A stretch of DNA of 13,388 bases, taken from the NCBI GenBank assembly GCA_003339415.1, contig PDHQ01000630.1, positions 1-13,388 on the forward strand. The letters run 5' to 3'. The notes beneath the pieces were generated by a model that did not search any database, had not been told where the DNA came from, and saw only the letters and a program-made list of their open reading frames with translations. Shown piece after piece: positions 1-9,432 of this stretch (position 1 is the stretch's first letter; each line of letters opens with the position of its first letter). The translations under genes were made by a program, and so were the position numbers. The DNA is from Ophiocordyceps camponoti-saundersi (nom. inval.) (lineage: Eukaryota > Ascomycota > Sordariomycetes > Hypocreales > Ophiocordycipitaceae).

Positions 1-108
1 GGGTTTGTCCCTTAGGGGACAAGAAGAGCAGTTAATAAGTTTATCCCTTAGGGGATAAGAAGAGCAGTTAACGGGTTTATCCCTTAGGGGATAAGAAGAG
101 CAGTTAAC

Positions 109-157
109 GGGTTTATCCCTTAGGGGACAAGACTAAGGGATAAGAAGAGCAGTTAAC
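109..157. repeat. 49-bp expanded minisatellite unit (first)
   Basis: This unit equals the 36-bp unit plus 13 bp inserted after the GGGG of the core. The insertion places TAAGGGATAA downstream of TTATCCCTTA, so the unit has a perfect 10-bp inverted repeat around a short loop in addition to the usual core palindrome. It keeps GACAAG unmutated. The 13-bp gain shifts the 12-residue reading period, breaking any long frame through the array. Confidence 0.9.
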
Positions 158-229
158 GGGTTTGTCCCTTAGGGGATAAGAAGAGCAGTTAACAAGTTTA
201 TCCCCTAGGGGATAAGAAGAGCAGTTAAC

Positions 230-278
230 GGGTTTATCCCTTAGGGGACAAGACTAAGGGATAAGAAGAGCAGTTAAC
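230..278. repeat. 49-bp expanded minisatellite unit (second)
   Basis: This is identical in structure to the unit at 109-157, with the same 13-bp insertion and the same 10-bp inverted repeat. Two identical expanded units separated by two 36-bp units suggest the array grew by duplicating multi-unit blocks rather than single units. Confidence 0.9.
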
Positions 279-385
279 GGGTTTATCCCTTAGGGGATAA
301 GAAGAGCAGTCAACAAGTTTATCCCTTAGGGGATAAGAAGAGCAGTTAACGGGTTTATCCCTTAGGGGATAAGGAGGGCAGTCAC

Positions 386-426
386 GTAGGTTATTATATA
401 TAATATAGGAGATAAGAAGAGGTAAC
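386..426. repeat. Decayed eleventh minisatellite unit
   Basis: The tail GATAAGAAGAG (411-421) is an exact match to the standard unit and is followed by GTAAC, a shortened form of the unit's GCAGTTAAC end. The left half has become an AT-rich stretch (391-407) where the CCCTTAGGGG core should be. It is best read as a degenerate last unit marking the right edge of the array. Confidence 0.6.
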
Positions 427-520
427 AAAATATGCTTAGTTAATAAGATAATTTATATATTGTGTTATAAAAACTGATTTTCTAGTCCTGGACCTATAGT
501 CTAGACGTAAATCTGCCCCT
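427..520. other. Junction with near-normal CpA/TpG content
   Basis: This short stretch carries six TpG dinucleotides (433, 461, 463, 475, 489, 514), a density far above anything to its right. It includes the palindrome GTCTAGAC. It appears to be single-copy or array-flanking DNA that was only weakly mutated. An ATG at 432 reads just three codons before TAA. No gene is visible. Confidence 0.6.
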
Positions 521-540
521 ACTATAAGCTATTACTAAAT

Positions 541-2860
541 ATATATAAGGAAAAGGAGGTTAGAATATTAAATAAAGTAAAACTATTTACTAATATTGTA
601 AACTAGTAAATATATTATACGGACCTATTTAAGTTTCTAAAAAACGCTAAGCGGTAAAATTAATACTTATTATTTAGCTTATAAGTATTAATAAGGATTC
701 TATAAAAAGGGCTTACGAATATTATATATCTTATAAATAACGCGCTAGAAATAATAGCTAAGTATAATAATAAGTATAATAATAGGATATTTTAAGGAAA
801 AGTAAGATTTTCTACTTATAGCCTTAAAAAATAGCTTAGCGAATATAAGCTTATTAGCGGACTAATTAACTTTAGAGCGAAATTAAATAATAGGGGATAT
901 TATTAGGGTAATTTTTTATAAGACTAAGAAATATAAATACTTATACTATTTAACTTATAAAAAAAAGGGAGGGAGGAAAAAGTAAAATATATAGTAAAGG
1001 TATAAAAAAAGATCTTATACTTATAAGAAAAAGGAGTAGCGTTTAACTACGTTATTATACTATATATAAAATAAAAGGAAAAATAAAAATATAGCTACCT
1101 TTTAATAATAATACTCTAATACTAAAGTAAGGGATTTATTAGATATAAGCTAGACCGCGTTACTAAAATCGCCGGTATTAATATTTCGAAGATAGTATAA
1201 TACGGAGAGGTAAGATAGTTAATACTTAAGCTAAGACTCCTTATATAAGATTAGGTTATACTAAAAGCGGGAGAGAAGCTAATATATATAAGCGTAATTA
1301 ATATAATTATATTAAGCTTATATAAGATAGCGGCTAATAAACTTAATATTATAAGTTTAAAAAGATAAGGGGATATAAAGTACCTTTTTAAAATTAGAAG
1401 ATAGAGAATAGATAAGGGTTATAATAAAAGTAAGGGACTAATAATAATAAGAGGGATATGCTTATTCTATATACCGCTTTTATATTAAGTATTCGAGATA
1501 GATAAACTATTTACGCGTACGTAAATAAAAGGCGATAAAGTAAGATTAGGTAATTACTAAGAATTAAATAAAGGAGGCAAAATAATATAAAGTAAAGAAT
1601 ATAATATAGATATATAATAAGAGGAGATAAATAATACGGGAAAAAATATTAAAGGAATAATATCTCTTATAGCTAGCTTTATAAATAAAATTCTTATAAG
1701 TTTAGTAAAAAGCGAAGATAAGGTAAGAGGAAATAAAGAGATTTAGTACTATTTTTAAGCTAATATTTCCTTTTTTTTATAAGGAGGAGCGGAAAGGGAA
1801 GGCGTTAAAAAAAAAAAAGAGGGAATAATAATAAGTATATCTTATAAAAGAGGAGTATAAAATACTATATTAGGGGATATAATAAAGAGGATAAGGGAGC
1901 TAAATATATTAGAAATATTAAGTATATAAGATAAGCGTAACGAAAATTTAAAGGAAATAAAAAAGGAAAGGGAGCGGAAAGAAAAGGACGCGCGGAATAA
2001 TAAGATAGAGGAGAAAAAAAGAGGTAATAGTTCGAGTAGGATAGTACTAATAGGGAGCGCGGTAAAAGATATAAAAGATACGCGTAAAGCTATACTATAA
2101 AGAAGAGATTCGTAATAGGCCGATAAAGCTAAAAATAAAACTTACGCTATATTATTAACGGTAAGTTTGTAAAAGCGAAAAAAAAAGCTAGCTTACTATA
2201 TTATAAAAACTAAAAGGAAAAGGAAAAATACGAAAACTAAAAAGAAAAGGAAAAAGGTGCTTAGTTTAGAATAACTAAGATAATATAAAGTAAAAGCTAC
2301 GAATATAGAGAAAAATATAAATAAGGAAAAAATAGTAAAAGCGGTAAATAAAATATTAGAATTAAAAATATTAGGAATTAGAATATATACGAACTATAAA
2401 GATTAAATAGAGAAATATTATATAGAAGGAAAAGGTATTTTAAAACTTAGCAAGGCTAGATTAAGTATAGTAAAAAGCGGAAGGAAAATTTATATAAAAA
2501 ATAAGTATAAGCAGGATATAGTGCTAAAGTATATAAAAATAAGTATATTTATCTTAGCCTAACTATTAAATTTAATAGTAAGTAACGCGTAAAAGTAAAT
2601 TAATATTATAGTTAAAAGGTATTTAAAATAAAGGCTACTAAAAAGAAAAGGTAAAATAAAAATAAGAGAGGAGCGTAAAATAATAAAAAATAGGAAAAAG
2701 TAAAATATAAGAAATACTAAGTTAAGTAGTAAGGGGATATTAAGTTAATAAAGATAATTATAAGGGAAGTATACTAAGTAATATAAAAAAAATATTCGGT
2801 TTTAATTTAGTAAGAGTAAGTATTTATAAAAAAGGGGAAGAGAGAGAAAGGATATTTTTT
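541..2860. mobile_element. Purine-rich RIP-mutated remnant, probably a former transposon
   Basis: The + strand is strongly purine-biased over more than 2 kb, with many GGAG, GAAAAGG and AAGG runs. RIP makes only transitions, so purine or pyrimidine identity at each site is inherited; the bias is therefore ancestral and is what a long coding strand in + orientation might leave. All frames are dense in TAA and TAG, many of which could be former Gln (CAA, CAG) or Trp (TGG) codons. No protein family can be recognised by eye, and no terminal repeat was found. Calling it a transposon rests on RIP acting on duplicated DNA. Confidence 0.4.
2206..2257. repeat. Two-copy 27-bp tandem repeat, AAAG-rich
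   Basis: A 25-base AAAACTAAAA-plus-GAAAAGG block at 2206-2230 recurs at 2233-2257 with a 27-bp period and few differences. The period is a multiple of three and the sequence would encode a Lys/Glu-rich stretch on the + strand with stops where CAA could once have stood. It may be a fossil of a basic, repetitive protein segment, or simply polypurine duplication. Confidence 0.5.
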
Positions 2861-3660
2861 TTTTTTACGGATTTATTAAATAGTATATAATTCCTATTTA
2901 CTTTTACTATTATCGCTCTATTAAAAAAAGAAATATTATTATTTTATATATAGAGAATTACTATTTAGCTTATACTTATATAAGCGAAAGTAAATAAACC
3001 TAAACTTTTATATCCCTTTTAGTAAAGTAATAAAACTTATACCTCCTTACCTTTTTAATTATCCTTAATTAAGTTATAAGATAATAAAATTTAAACTTCC
3101 CTATCTTTTAGTTTTTCCTTAGTTAAGTTATAAAAAGTTTTATATTTATATATTTAAAAATATAATAGTAAATTATAAATAACTATAAAAGGGTCTTCGA
3201 TCTTTACTATTTTATTATTACTAGTTAGTATAAATTATTATTTTATAATATAAGCGGGGTAATTATATATTTAATACGCTCCGTAAGCGCTTAGACCTAC
3301 TTAATAAAATTATAAACTTCTACTTTAATTATAGGAAGCGTATCGTAAACTTATTTTATTTAGTTTATAATATAAATAAGATAACGCCTTACATATATAT
3401 ATTAAGCGTACTTAATATAAATAACTTCTACCTAAACTATAATAAGCGTATAAATAAACTACTATATCTAATTTATAATATAGATAAAATAATAGCGAAG
3501 GTTCGCAGATTAAGTATATAACTTATTAAAGATTTATTTTCGAAAATTAATAATTTAAAAAAATATATTTTAATATTTTTTTTTATATATTTTTTATAAT
3601 AGAGTAATATTAGCGGAATAAGATACTTTTTCGAAATAGAACTTATAAGTAATAATAAGA
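2861..3660. other. RIP-mutated stretch with pyrimidine-leaning + strand
   Basis: The purine bias of the preceding 2 kb flips here, with many CCTT, ACTT and TCCC runs between about 2890 and 3480. The flip suggests a different insertion, or one in the opposite orientation. All frames are full of TAA and TAG. The single CAT (3392-3394), a minus-strand ATG, is followed immediately by a stop. Apart from the repeat fragment at 2940-3060 I recognise nothing. Confidence 0.5.
2940..3060 (-). repeat. Probable third fragment of the inverted-repeat family
   Basis: The 20-mer TATAGAGAATTACTATTTAG occurs exactly at 2949-2968 and again at 10600-10619 inside the right arm of the inverted pair. Similarity continues with gaps on both sides: TTATTATTTT precedes both, and a TATATCCCTTTT..AAAACTTA..ACCTCC string here parallels GAGATCCCTTTT..AAAACTTT..TTACCT there. 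The orientation is the same as the right arm, so it is marked minus relative to the left arm. Confidence 0.5.
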
Positions 3661-3664
3661 GAGA

Positions 3665-3690
3665 GGGTAAAGGGGCGAGGGGAGGGGGGG
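3665..3690 (+). other. Canonical G-quadruplex motif
   Basis: Four G-runs of 3, 4, 4 and 7 are separated by loops TAAA, CGA and A, satisfying G3+N1-7. This is striking in DNA this AT-rich. RIP attacks C only before A, so a G-run (CCC on the other strand) is protected except where G follows T, which explains its survival. Whether it folds in the cell is unknown. Confidence 0.75.
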
Positions 3691-4368
3691 TTTATATATT
3701 AAAAAACGGAGACGTGAATTTATTATAACTTAGCTAAATAAGTAAATAAAAAGATAATATAGTAAACTAACGATATTATTATATAAATAGTAAAAAAAGA
3801 CCGATAAAATAAAACTTAGAAAAACGGCGTTTATTTCGTATTTTTTAAAGCGTAATAATATTATAAGGCTATAAATAGCTATTTAAATAAAGAAAAAGAT
3901 AAGATCGGGATAGATTAAAATTAGCTAATAAAAGTATTTATATATTACGATAAATTAAATAAGATAAAATAGATAAAGCTAAGGAAAAAAAGTAAAATAA
4001 AGTAACGAAACTATTAGTTAGATTAGATTATAAATAATATAATAGTTTAAAATTAGTAATTAATCGCTATACTTAATAATAATAGAAAGGCGGGGGAGGG
4101 TAGTTTAATAAATACTTAAAATCTTATAAGGCGATAATTAATATAAATACTTAAATAGATAAGAGGTATACTATAATAGTATAAAGTTTTTTAAAAAAGT
4201 ATAATACCTCTCCTTTATTTACTTATATATAATTATATTTTCGCAATTATAGCTTTATTTTAAAGTATCTTTATCGTAAAGACTAATTTACTTAATAAGA
4301 CTTATTTTCTAAATAAGTAAATCGATAAAATCTAAGGTTTAATAATTATATAAAGCCTTAATATTAAA
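3691..4368. other. RIP-mutated intergenic DNA, no recognisable gene
   Basis: The + strand is purine-leaning to about 4190, then pyrimidine-leaning. It contains two of the rare CpA/TpG survivors (TpG at 3715 in CGTGA; GpCpA at 4244) and a GGGGGAGGG run near 4093. Stops occur in every frame and I recognise no domain. It may be the remains of one further inserted element. Confidence 0.5.
4162..4211. repeat. Small imperfect hairpin
   Basis: AGAGGTAT (4162-4169) and its complement ATACCTCT (4204-4211) flank a 34-base AT-rich loop. In sequence this AT-rich, short inverted repeats arise often by chance, so this is only weak evidence for anything functional. Confidence 0.25.
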
Positions 4369-5345
4369 GGATTTTTTTTCTTTTTTTTTCTATATATTAA
4401 ATAAAAATACCTAAATAATTAGAAAAGTAAATAAGTAATATAAAAAGTTATATAAGAAAGCTTATTATTAATTATACTTAATATTATTATAATTATTAAG
4501 CGTATCTATAATAATATATATATAAAGCTTTAGCTAAATTTTAAAAATATAAGTAGTTACGCTCCTTTTTAGGGGCGGATATATATTACGCGAGCGCCCT
4601 TTTAAAGTAAAAAGTTAAGATATAGCTAATAAAAGAGCGCGGCGAATCGGCGAGGTAAGAATAGGGTAATTTTTAAAAATAGATTTTTAATCTTATTTTC
4701 TTAATAATATATTAAGTAATAATATCGTTATTTTTTATTTATATAGTAATAATATAAGTAAGATATAAAAAGAGTATAGTCTTATTAGCTTATAAAGAGT
4801 AAAAAGTAGCTTTTATTATATTAAAAGAAAAGGGCGTATTACGGAAAAGTAGCTATATAGTAAGTAAAAGTTAAAAGAGTTAGTTTTAAAATATAAAAAA
4901 ATAAATTATTTATAATAAACTAATAAATAAGTTATTTATAAAAATAAGAAAAATATAATATAAGGTAATAATAAGATTTATAGCTTTTTTTTTTCCTTTT
5001 AAGAAAAATAAATATAAGTAAGAGAAAATATAAAAAGAATATAAAATATTAAATAAAGTAAAAAATATAAAATAGAAAAAAAAGAAAATAAAATACTTAG
5101 CTTATTTATAAAAAAAATAAAATATAAGGAGGAAAAAATAGTAAAAGAGAGAAAAACGTAATATATACTAATATAAGGGCGTTTATTAGTATAAGTATAT
5201 ATATATATATTAGTAAGTATATTAAGGAAAAGAAAAAAAGAAAAGAGAGAAGGAATAAATAAGAGGAAGTAAGATAAAGCTAGGAAAAAATACCTATTTA
5301 TTTATATAATTATTATAAGTAAGAGAATAATAAGTACGCGAAAAG
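4369..5345 (+). repeat. Repeat family T, copy A
   Basis: This copy begins with GGA plus a poly-T/C tract (4369-4390) and shares colinear anchors with copies B and C: TTAAG-CGTAT-TATAATA (TAAG at 4497), ATTACGCGAGCGC near 4587-4599, TTAGCTTATAAAG (4785), GCTTTTATTATATTAAA near 4810, and AAAGCTAGG (TAGG at 5281). The first-to-last anchor distance is 784 bp, against 786 in B and 772 in C. The first-to-third anchor distance is about 35 bp shorter than in the others, so it has an internal deletion balanced by later gain. No coding potential remains and the element type is unknown. Confidence 0.7.
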
Positions 5346-5964
5346 ATAAGGAGAATAGCGAGGGAGCGAAGAGAGTAATAGGGGGGAGAGAGGGCGAGAG
5401 GGCGAGAGAGAAAATAAAGCTAAGCTACTAGATTTTTTTTTTTTTTAGGGTTTTAATCGAGGGCCTTAGCTAAGGTAAATTAAGCAAAAAAGTAAATAAA
5501 AAATAAGCTTTATTTTTTTTAGAATAAGTTTTAAAATATATAAATATATATAAAAAATAAAATTAAAATAAAAAAGTAAAATATAAGGCGTAATATATAA
5601 GTAAATATATAATATATAAATATATATAGTTTACTTATATAGATATTATAAAGAGCGAGATATAAAAAAAAGGCTAGATATATAAAAATAGCGTTTATAA
5701 TAATAATAATAGCTATATAGTTAAAATATAAAAAGTAAAAAAATATAGTAAAAATTATATATAAAAAGGAAAATATAATAGTATAATAAAGGTAAATAGA
5801 AAAATATAAATATAATATTATTAATATTAGAATAAGTATAATAATTAAAGTAAGTTATATTTAACCTTAACCTTATTTATAATATTTACTATAATTTATT
5901 TTTTAAGAGGAGAGTAATTAAAAAAAAGAAAAAAAAAGAAGAGAGAGAGAGAGAGAGAGGGGAA
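5346..5964. other. Extra DNA between repeat copies A and B, with GA microsatellite
   Basis: Copies A and B are 1,588 bp apart by anchors while B and C are 1,156 bp apart, so about 430 bp here is extra. The stretch opens with a G/A-rich segment (5380-5410, three G-runs of at least three), then a T14 run near 5433-5446, then AT-rich sequence with one surviving GpCpA (5485). It ends in AAAAAAAGAAGAGAGA and a (GA)n microsatellite at 5941-5959. No gene is visible. It could be an insertion nested in copy A's tail or a deletion in B. Confidence 0.55.
5941..5959 (+). repeat. (GA)n microsatellite
   Basis: About ten uninterrupted GA dinucleotides follow an A-rich purine run and lead directly into the poly-T tract that opens repeat copy B. 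A GA tract lies at a similar place near the end of copy C (7983-7994), so it may be linked to the element. Confidence 0.85.
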
Positions 5965-7121
5965 TTTTTTTTTTTCTTTATATTATTATATTAATATTTA
6001 TATATAGCTATAAAGGTAAAAATAAATAAGAAAATTAATATAAAAAAGGTTTCTATTAATTATAGTTTAAATTATTAATATTATTAAGCGTATTTATAAT
6101 AAAATAGGAAATAAATATAGCTAAGTTTTAAAAATATATATAGCTATACTATTATTAGAAGTAAATATATATTACGTAAGCGCTATATTCGAAATAAGGC
6201 GTTCGGATATATTTAATAAAAGGAGATAATAAATAGATAAGGTAGCTACGGCTATAATCCTTAATTAGGGATCCTTATAATATAGCGAATATAGCGCGGA
6301 AGAAACTTATAGATTATATAATTTTAGCGATTTAAATCCTTATATTATTATCGCTTTTAAGGCGTAAAGTAATAAGGTAAGTAAGTTAAGAGAGGAGTGC
6401 TATTTTATTAGCTTATAAAAAATTAGGAAAGGCGTTTTTTTATTTAGAAAGAAAAGGGCGTTTAATAATAAAATAATACCGCCGCTAGTAATAATTAAAG
6501 GGGATAGTTCTAAAAAGCAAAATAATAAGATAATTACTATTCCGCGGGTAAAAGAGTCTTTTAATAAGTTTAAGTAAAGTAAGATATAAGGTAATAATAA
6601 GATTTATAGCCTTTTATTAGAAATAATTAGCTTAAATAGGAGGAAATAGAAAAAGAGGATAATTTTTTATATAAAAAATAAAATATAAAGTATAAGGAAA
6701 AAAAATATATTTATTTTTTATATAAGCTATAAATAGTTAAGAAAAGAAGATAATAAAAAAAATAGAAATATTTTATATATCGATTTAGATATATATATAC
6801 TAGTAGGCGAGTAAGTAAATATTTATATATATATATATATATATATAAGTAAAGAAAAGTATAAAAAAGCTAGGAAAATAAACGCCCGTTTACTAAAATA
6901 ATTACTATTAGTAAGATAACGAGTAAGGGCGTAAGATAGCGAAAACTTAACCGAGGCTAGGTAAAATATATAAGGGTTAATAGATATACGCGGTATATTA
7001 AGAGAAATAAGAGAGTTAGTAAGGAGATACGCTAAAGAGGAAAGAGGATAAGGTTTTTAGCTATTAAAAATAGTTTCTCTAAGTATAAGGGGGTAAGCTA
7101 TAAGGTAAATAGTAAAGAGGA
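5965..7121 (+). repeat. Repeat family T, copy B
   Basis: This copy opens with a poly-T tract (5965-5975) 120 bp before the TTATTAAGCGTAT anchor (TAAG at 6085). It continues with ATTACGTAAGCGCTAT near 6171-6186, a GTAGCTA..CTTATAATCCT-like block, GCGCGGA-AGAAACT near 6294, TTAGCTTATAAA (6408), ACCGCCGCTAGTA near 6479, AAAGCTAGG (6871) and TCTAAGTATAA..TAAGCTA near 7077-7100. It abuts copy C directly, so B and C are in tandem. Two surviving sites (TpG 6398, CpA 6518) are both GCA/TGC. All frames are closed. Confidence 0.75.
6824..6847 (+). repeat. (TA)12 microsatellite
   Basis: A pure alternating TA run lies in copy B, in the place where copies A (near 5198) and C (near 7930) also carry short TA runs. 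TA repeats may have been produced by RIP from TG/CA microsatellites, since CpA and TpG both become TpA. Confidence 0.85.
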
Positions 7122-8235
7122 TTTTTTTTTTCTTTTTTTTTTCCTTAGTAATTAATTAAGTTATATAAGGGTAAATAATAAATATAAAAGTTTATATAGG
7201 AAAAATTATTACCGATTATAGTTAGTAATATTATTATTATTAAGTATATTTATAATAATATAGGAGATAGGTATAGTAGAATTACGAAAATATATATAGC
7301 TATATTATTATCGGAAGCGGATATACTTTATATAAGCGCTATTTTTAAAATAAAATATTTAAAAATAGCTTAAAAAAAGCGTAATAAATAGAAAAGGTAG
7401 CTATAAGTATAATTTTTAGCTTATAATCCTCGTAATATTATAAAAATAACGCGGAAAAAACTCTTAAATTATATAATCTTAATAATTTAAGTTTTTATAA
7501 TAAGGTTATAATTTAGGACTATATTAACTTTCTAAATAAAATATAAAAAAAGTGCGATCTTATTAGCTTATAAAGTATTAGGAGGAGCTTTTATTATATT
7601 AAAGGAAAAAGGCGAATTATAATAATATAATATTACCGCTAGTAAGAGTTAAAAAGTTCGGTCCTAAAAGGTAAAATAATCTTATCGTAATTAAGGGCAA
7701 AATAATTTTTTCTAATAAGGCCGAGGAGAGTACTATATATAATATAAAAAGAATTTATTACCTTTTAGTAAAAAACGTTAGCCTAAGCGAGAAAAAATAG
7801 TAATAGGGGATAAAATATTATATAAAAGGAAGGTAAAAATAAAAGGTAAAAGTAAAATAAAAATATAATACTTAGTTTATTTATAAAAATAGCGAAAAGA
7901 TAAGAAAATATAATAACGTATATTAATATAAATATATATATATAAGGGCGTAAGTATATATATATATAAAGATAAAAAAGTAAGAGAGAGAGAGTATAAA
8001 AAAATATAAAGCTAGGAAGCTAAGATAAAAAGCTTATATTTACTTAAATAATTAAAGATTATAAGAGAAGGGATATACGTAAGATAGTAAGGAGTTAAGT
8101 AATATTAAGATAATAAGCGCGGTAAGGGATATATTAAGAAGATAGGGAGAAAATATATAAGTAAGGAAAGATAATAAAGTTTAATTAAGAGAAGATAAAA
8201 TCTAAGTATAATACGATAAGCTAATCGAAAAATAT
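7122..8235 (+). repeat. Repeat family T, copy C
   Basis: A double poly-T tract (7122-7140) stands 119 bp before the TTATTAAGTATAT anchor (TAAG at 7241). The order of shared blocks is the same as in copy B: ATATAGCTATATTATTA near 7297, TATAAGCGCTATTTT near 7333, GGTAGCTA near 7396, AACGCGGAAAAAACT near 7448, TTAGCTTATAAAG (7563), TTACCGCTAGTA near 7632, AAAGCTAGG (8013) and TCTAAGTATAA..TAAGCTA near 8200-8222. Differences from B are mostly transitions and small gaps. No open frame or protein family is recognisable. Confidence 0.75.
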
Positions 8236-8599
8236 ATATAAAGAGGATATAGGTATTTTTTTTTATATAAATATATAAGAAAGTAAAATATAAGAATAAG
8301 GGGCTATTTTAATTAAACGCTTATAAATAGATAAATATTATTTAATAAATTTAAAAAGTAAAAAATAATAAGGATATAAAAATATAAATATTTTTTTTTT
8401 CGCTATAAGTTTTAAGATAAGATTATAGTATAAGATATTTTTAATAGCTTTAAAAATAAGTTTAAGAGCTAAATATTAATTTTATAATACCTATTTAAAA
8501 AGTAATATTAAGATATATTATATATATTAATTATAGCTACTATTATAATATTATATAATTATTTTTTTTTTATAATATTAATTTATAAAGGCCCTAAAG
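8236..8599. other. RIP-mutated DNA with no recognisable content
   Basis: A GAGGATATAGG..TTTTTTTTT string near 8241-8264 recalls the GGA-plus-poly-T start of repeat family T and might be the stump of a fourth copy, but the sequence beyond does not clearly align. The rest is AT-rich with long T runs and no CpA or TpG at all. Confidence 0.4.
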
Positions 8600-9210
8600 C
8601 TTAAGAAATAAAATAAACTATTTAGTATTATTATATCTAAGTATTTCGTAAGGGAAGAAGAATACTTTAAGAAAGCTTAGTAAATACTTAAGTAAGGTAC
8701 CTTACTAAGTAACTATATTATTTAAATAATAAAAATAGGGATCTCTAGCTATAAGGGGATAAGCTAAATAGTAATTCTTTATATAAAAGGGGATAAAAAG
8801 TTAATTTTTAAAATAATAAAAAGAGAAAAGAAGATATTTTAAGATAAAACTATTTAATTTAAAGCTAAATATCTTAAAAATAATATTAAATTTAGTAATT
8901 CGTTATAAAAAAGTAAAGTATAAAAGTAAGGCTTTAATCTTATTTAATAGAGTTCTTACTATTATAATTTATAACGCTAATTTCCTTATTTTTAGAGGGA
9001 AAGTAAACTATATAAATACTTAGTAATAGCTAATATACTACCTTAGCCGCCTTTATAATATAGATTTAAAAAAGATTTTAAAAAGCGAGGAAAACTAAGA
9101 TACTATTTAATTAGGATATATATATATTATTAAAAAGCTTACTTTTTAGTTTAGCGTTTATTTTCTTTAAATATTATTATTATAGCTGCTAAAAAATAAC
9201 TTTAGGATTA
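8600..9210 (+). repeat. Inverted repeat family I, left arm
   Basis: This arm aligns to the reverse complement of 10110-10790. Matching blocks in order are GGGAAGAAGAATACTTTAAG (8653 on) with GGGAAGAAGGATACCTTAAG, AGGGATCTCTAGCTATAAG (8737 on) with the same string, CTAAATAGTAATTCT, AAAACTATTTAATT, ATACTTAGTAATA near 9018, ACTATTTAATTA near 9101, and GTTTATTTTCTTTAAATATT near 9165. Differences are chiefly transitions, as expected for two copies mutated independently. The best reading is one transposon family inserted twice in opposite directions. The type is unknown. Confidence 0.75.
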
Positions 9211-9432
9211 GGATAATAAGTATATTTATTAAAATAAAAGGAAATATATTATAATATAAAAAATATAAGATTTAAGGTATAGCGCTTAGAATATCTATAT
9301 ATTAAGTATATTATATATAAATATATATATAGCTTAATTATAAAGCGGGTTAGAAAGACGTGCTTTATATAAAGGCTTTTAGGAGTATATAGCTAAGATA
9401 TAAAGTTAAAATAAAATAGTAAGGTGCGGGGG

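Larger units (their letters stand above)
1..385. repeat. Minisatellite, ten tandem units of 36 bp (two of 49 bp)
   Basis: Ten head-to-tail units start at 1, 37, 73, 109, 158, 194, 230, 279, 315 and 351. Eight are 36 bp or nearly so; those at 109 and 230 are 49 bp. Each contains a near-palindromic core (T-rich left arm, CCC, TTA, GGGG, right arm) followed by AAGAAGAGCAGTTAAC. Units differ almost only by transitions: TTTGTC versus TTTATC, GACAAG versus GATAAG, GTCAAC versus GTTAAC, and a starting GGG versus AAG. These are mostly CpA/TpG to TpA changes, as RIP produces. The GCAG site is present in all ten. There are no spacers, so it is not a CRISPR array. The minus strand stays open with a 12-residue period because 36 is divisible by three, but no ATG begins that frame. 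The array may continue left of the window, since the first unit starts at base 1. Confidence 0.96.

Noticed and set aside
1..385. CRISPR array or telomere (repeats of 36 bp; TTAGGG inside each unit)
   Set aside because: The units abut with no spacers, and TTAGGG occurs once per 36-bp unit inside a palindrome rather than in tandem. It is an ordinary minisatellite.
234..428. A 64-residue minus-strand open frame with a 12-residue repeat (SSYPLRDKPVNC type)
   Set aside because: It is the translation of the 36-bp minisatellite, begins at TTG rather than ATG, and ends where a 49-bp unit shifts the frame. Nothing supports translation.
1458..1505. A 15-codon ATG-started frame
   Set aside because: It is too short, has no conserved context, and sits in saturated RIP DNA.
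541..2860. A named transposase (for example pogo/Fot1 type) from the Lys-rich stretch near 2160-2260
   Set aside because: A basic stretch alone is not diagnostic, the frame is full of stops and no catalytic motif can be read. I leave the element unassigned.
6824..6847. TA runs (also near 9436, 12070 and 13119) as regulatory or origin elements
   Set aside because: They are expected from AT-rich DNA and from conversion of CA/TG microsatellites to TA; no associated structure was found.
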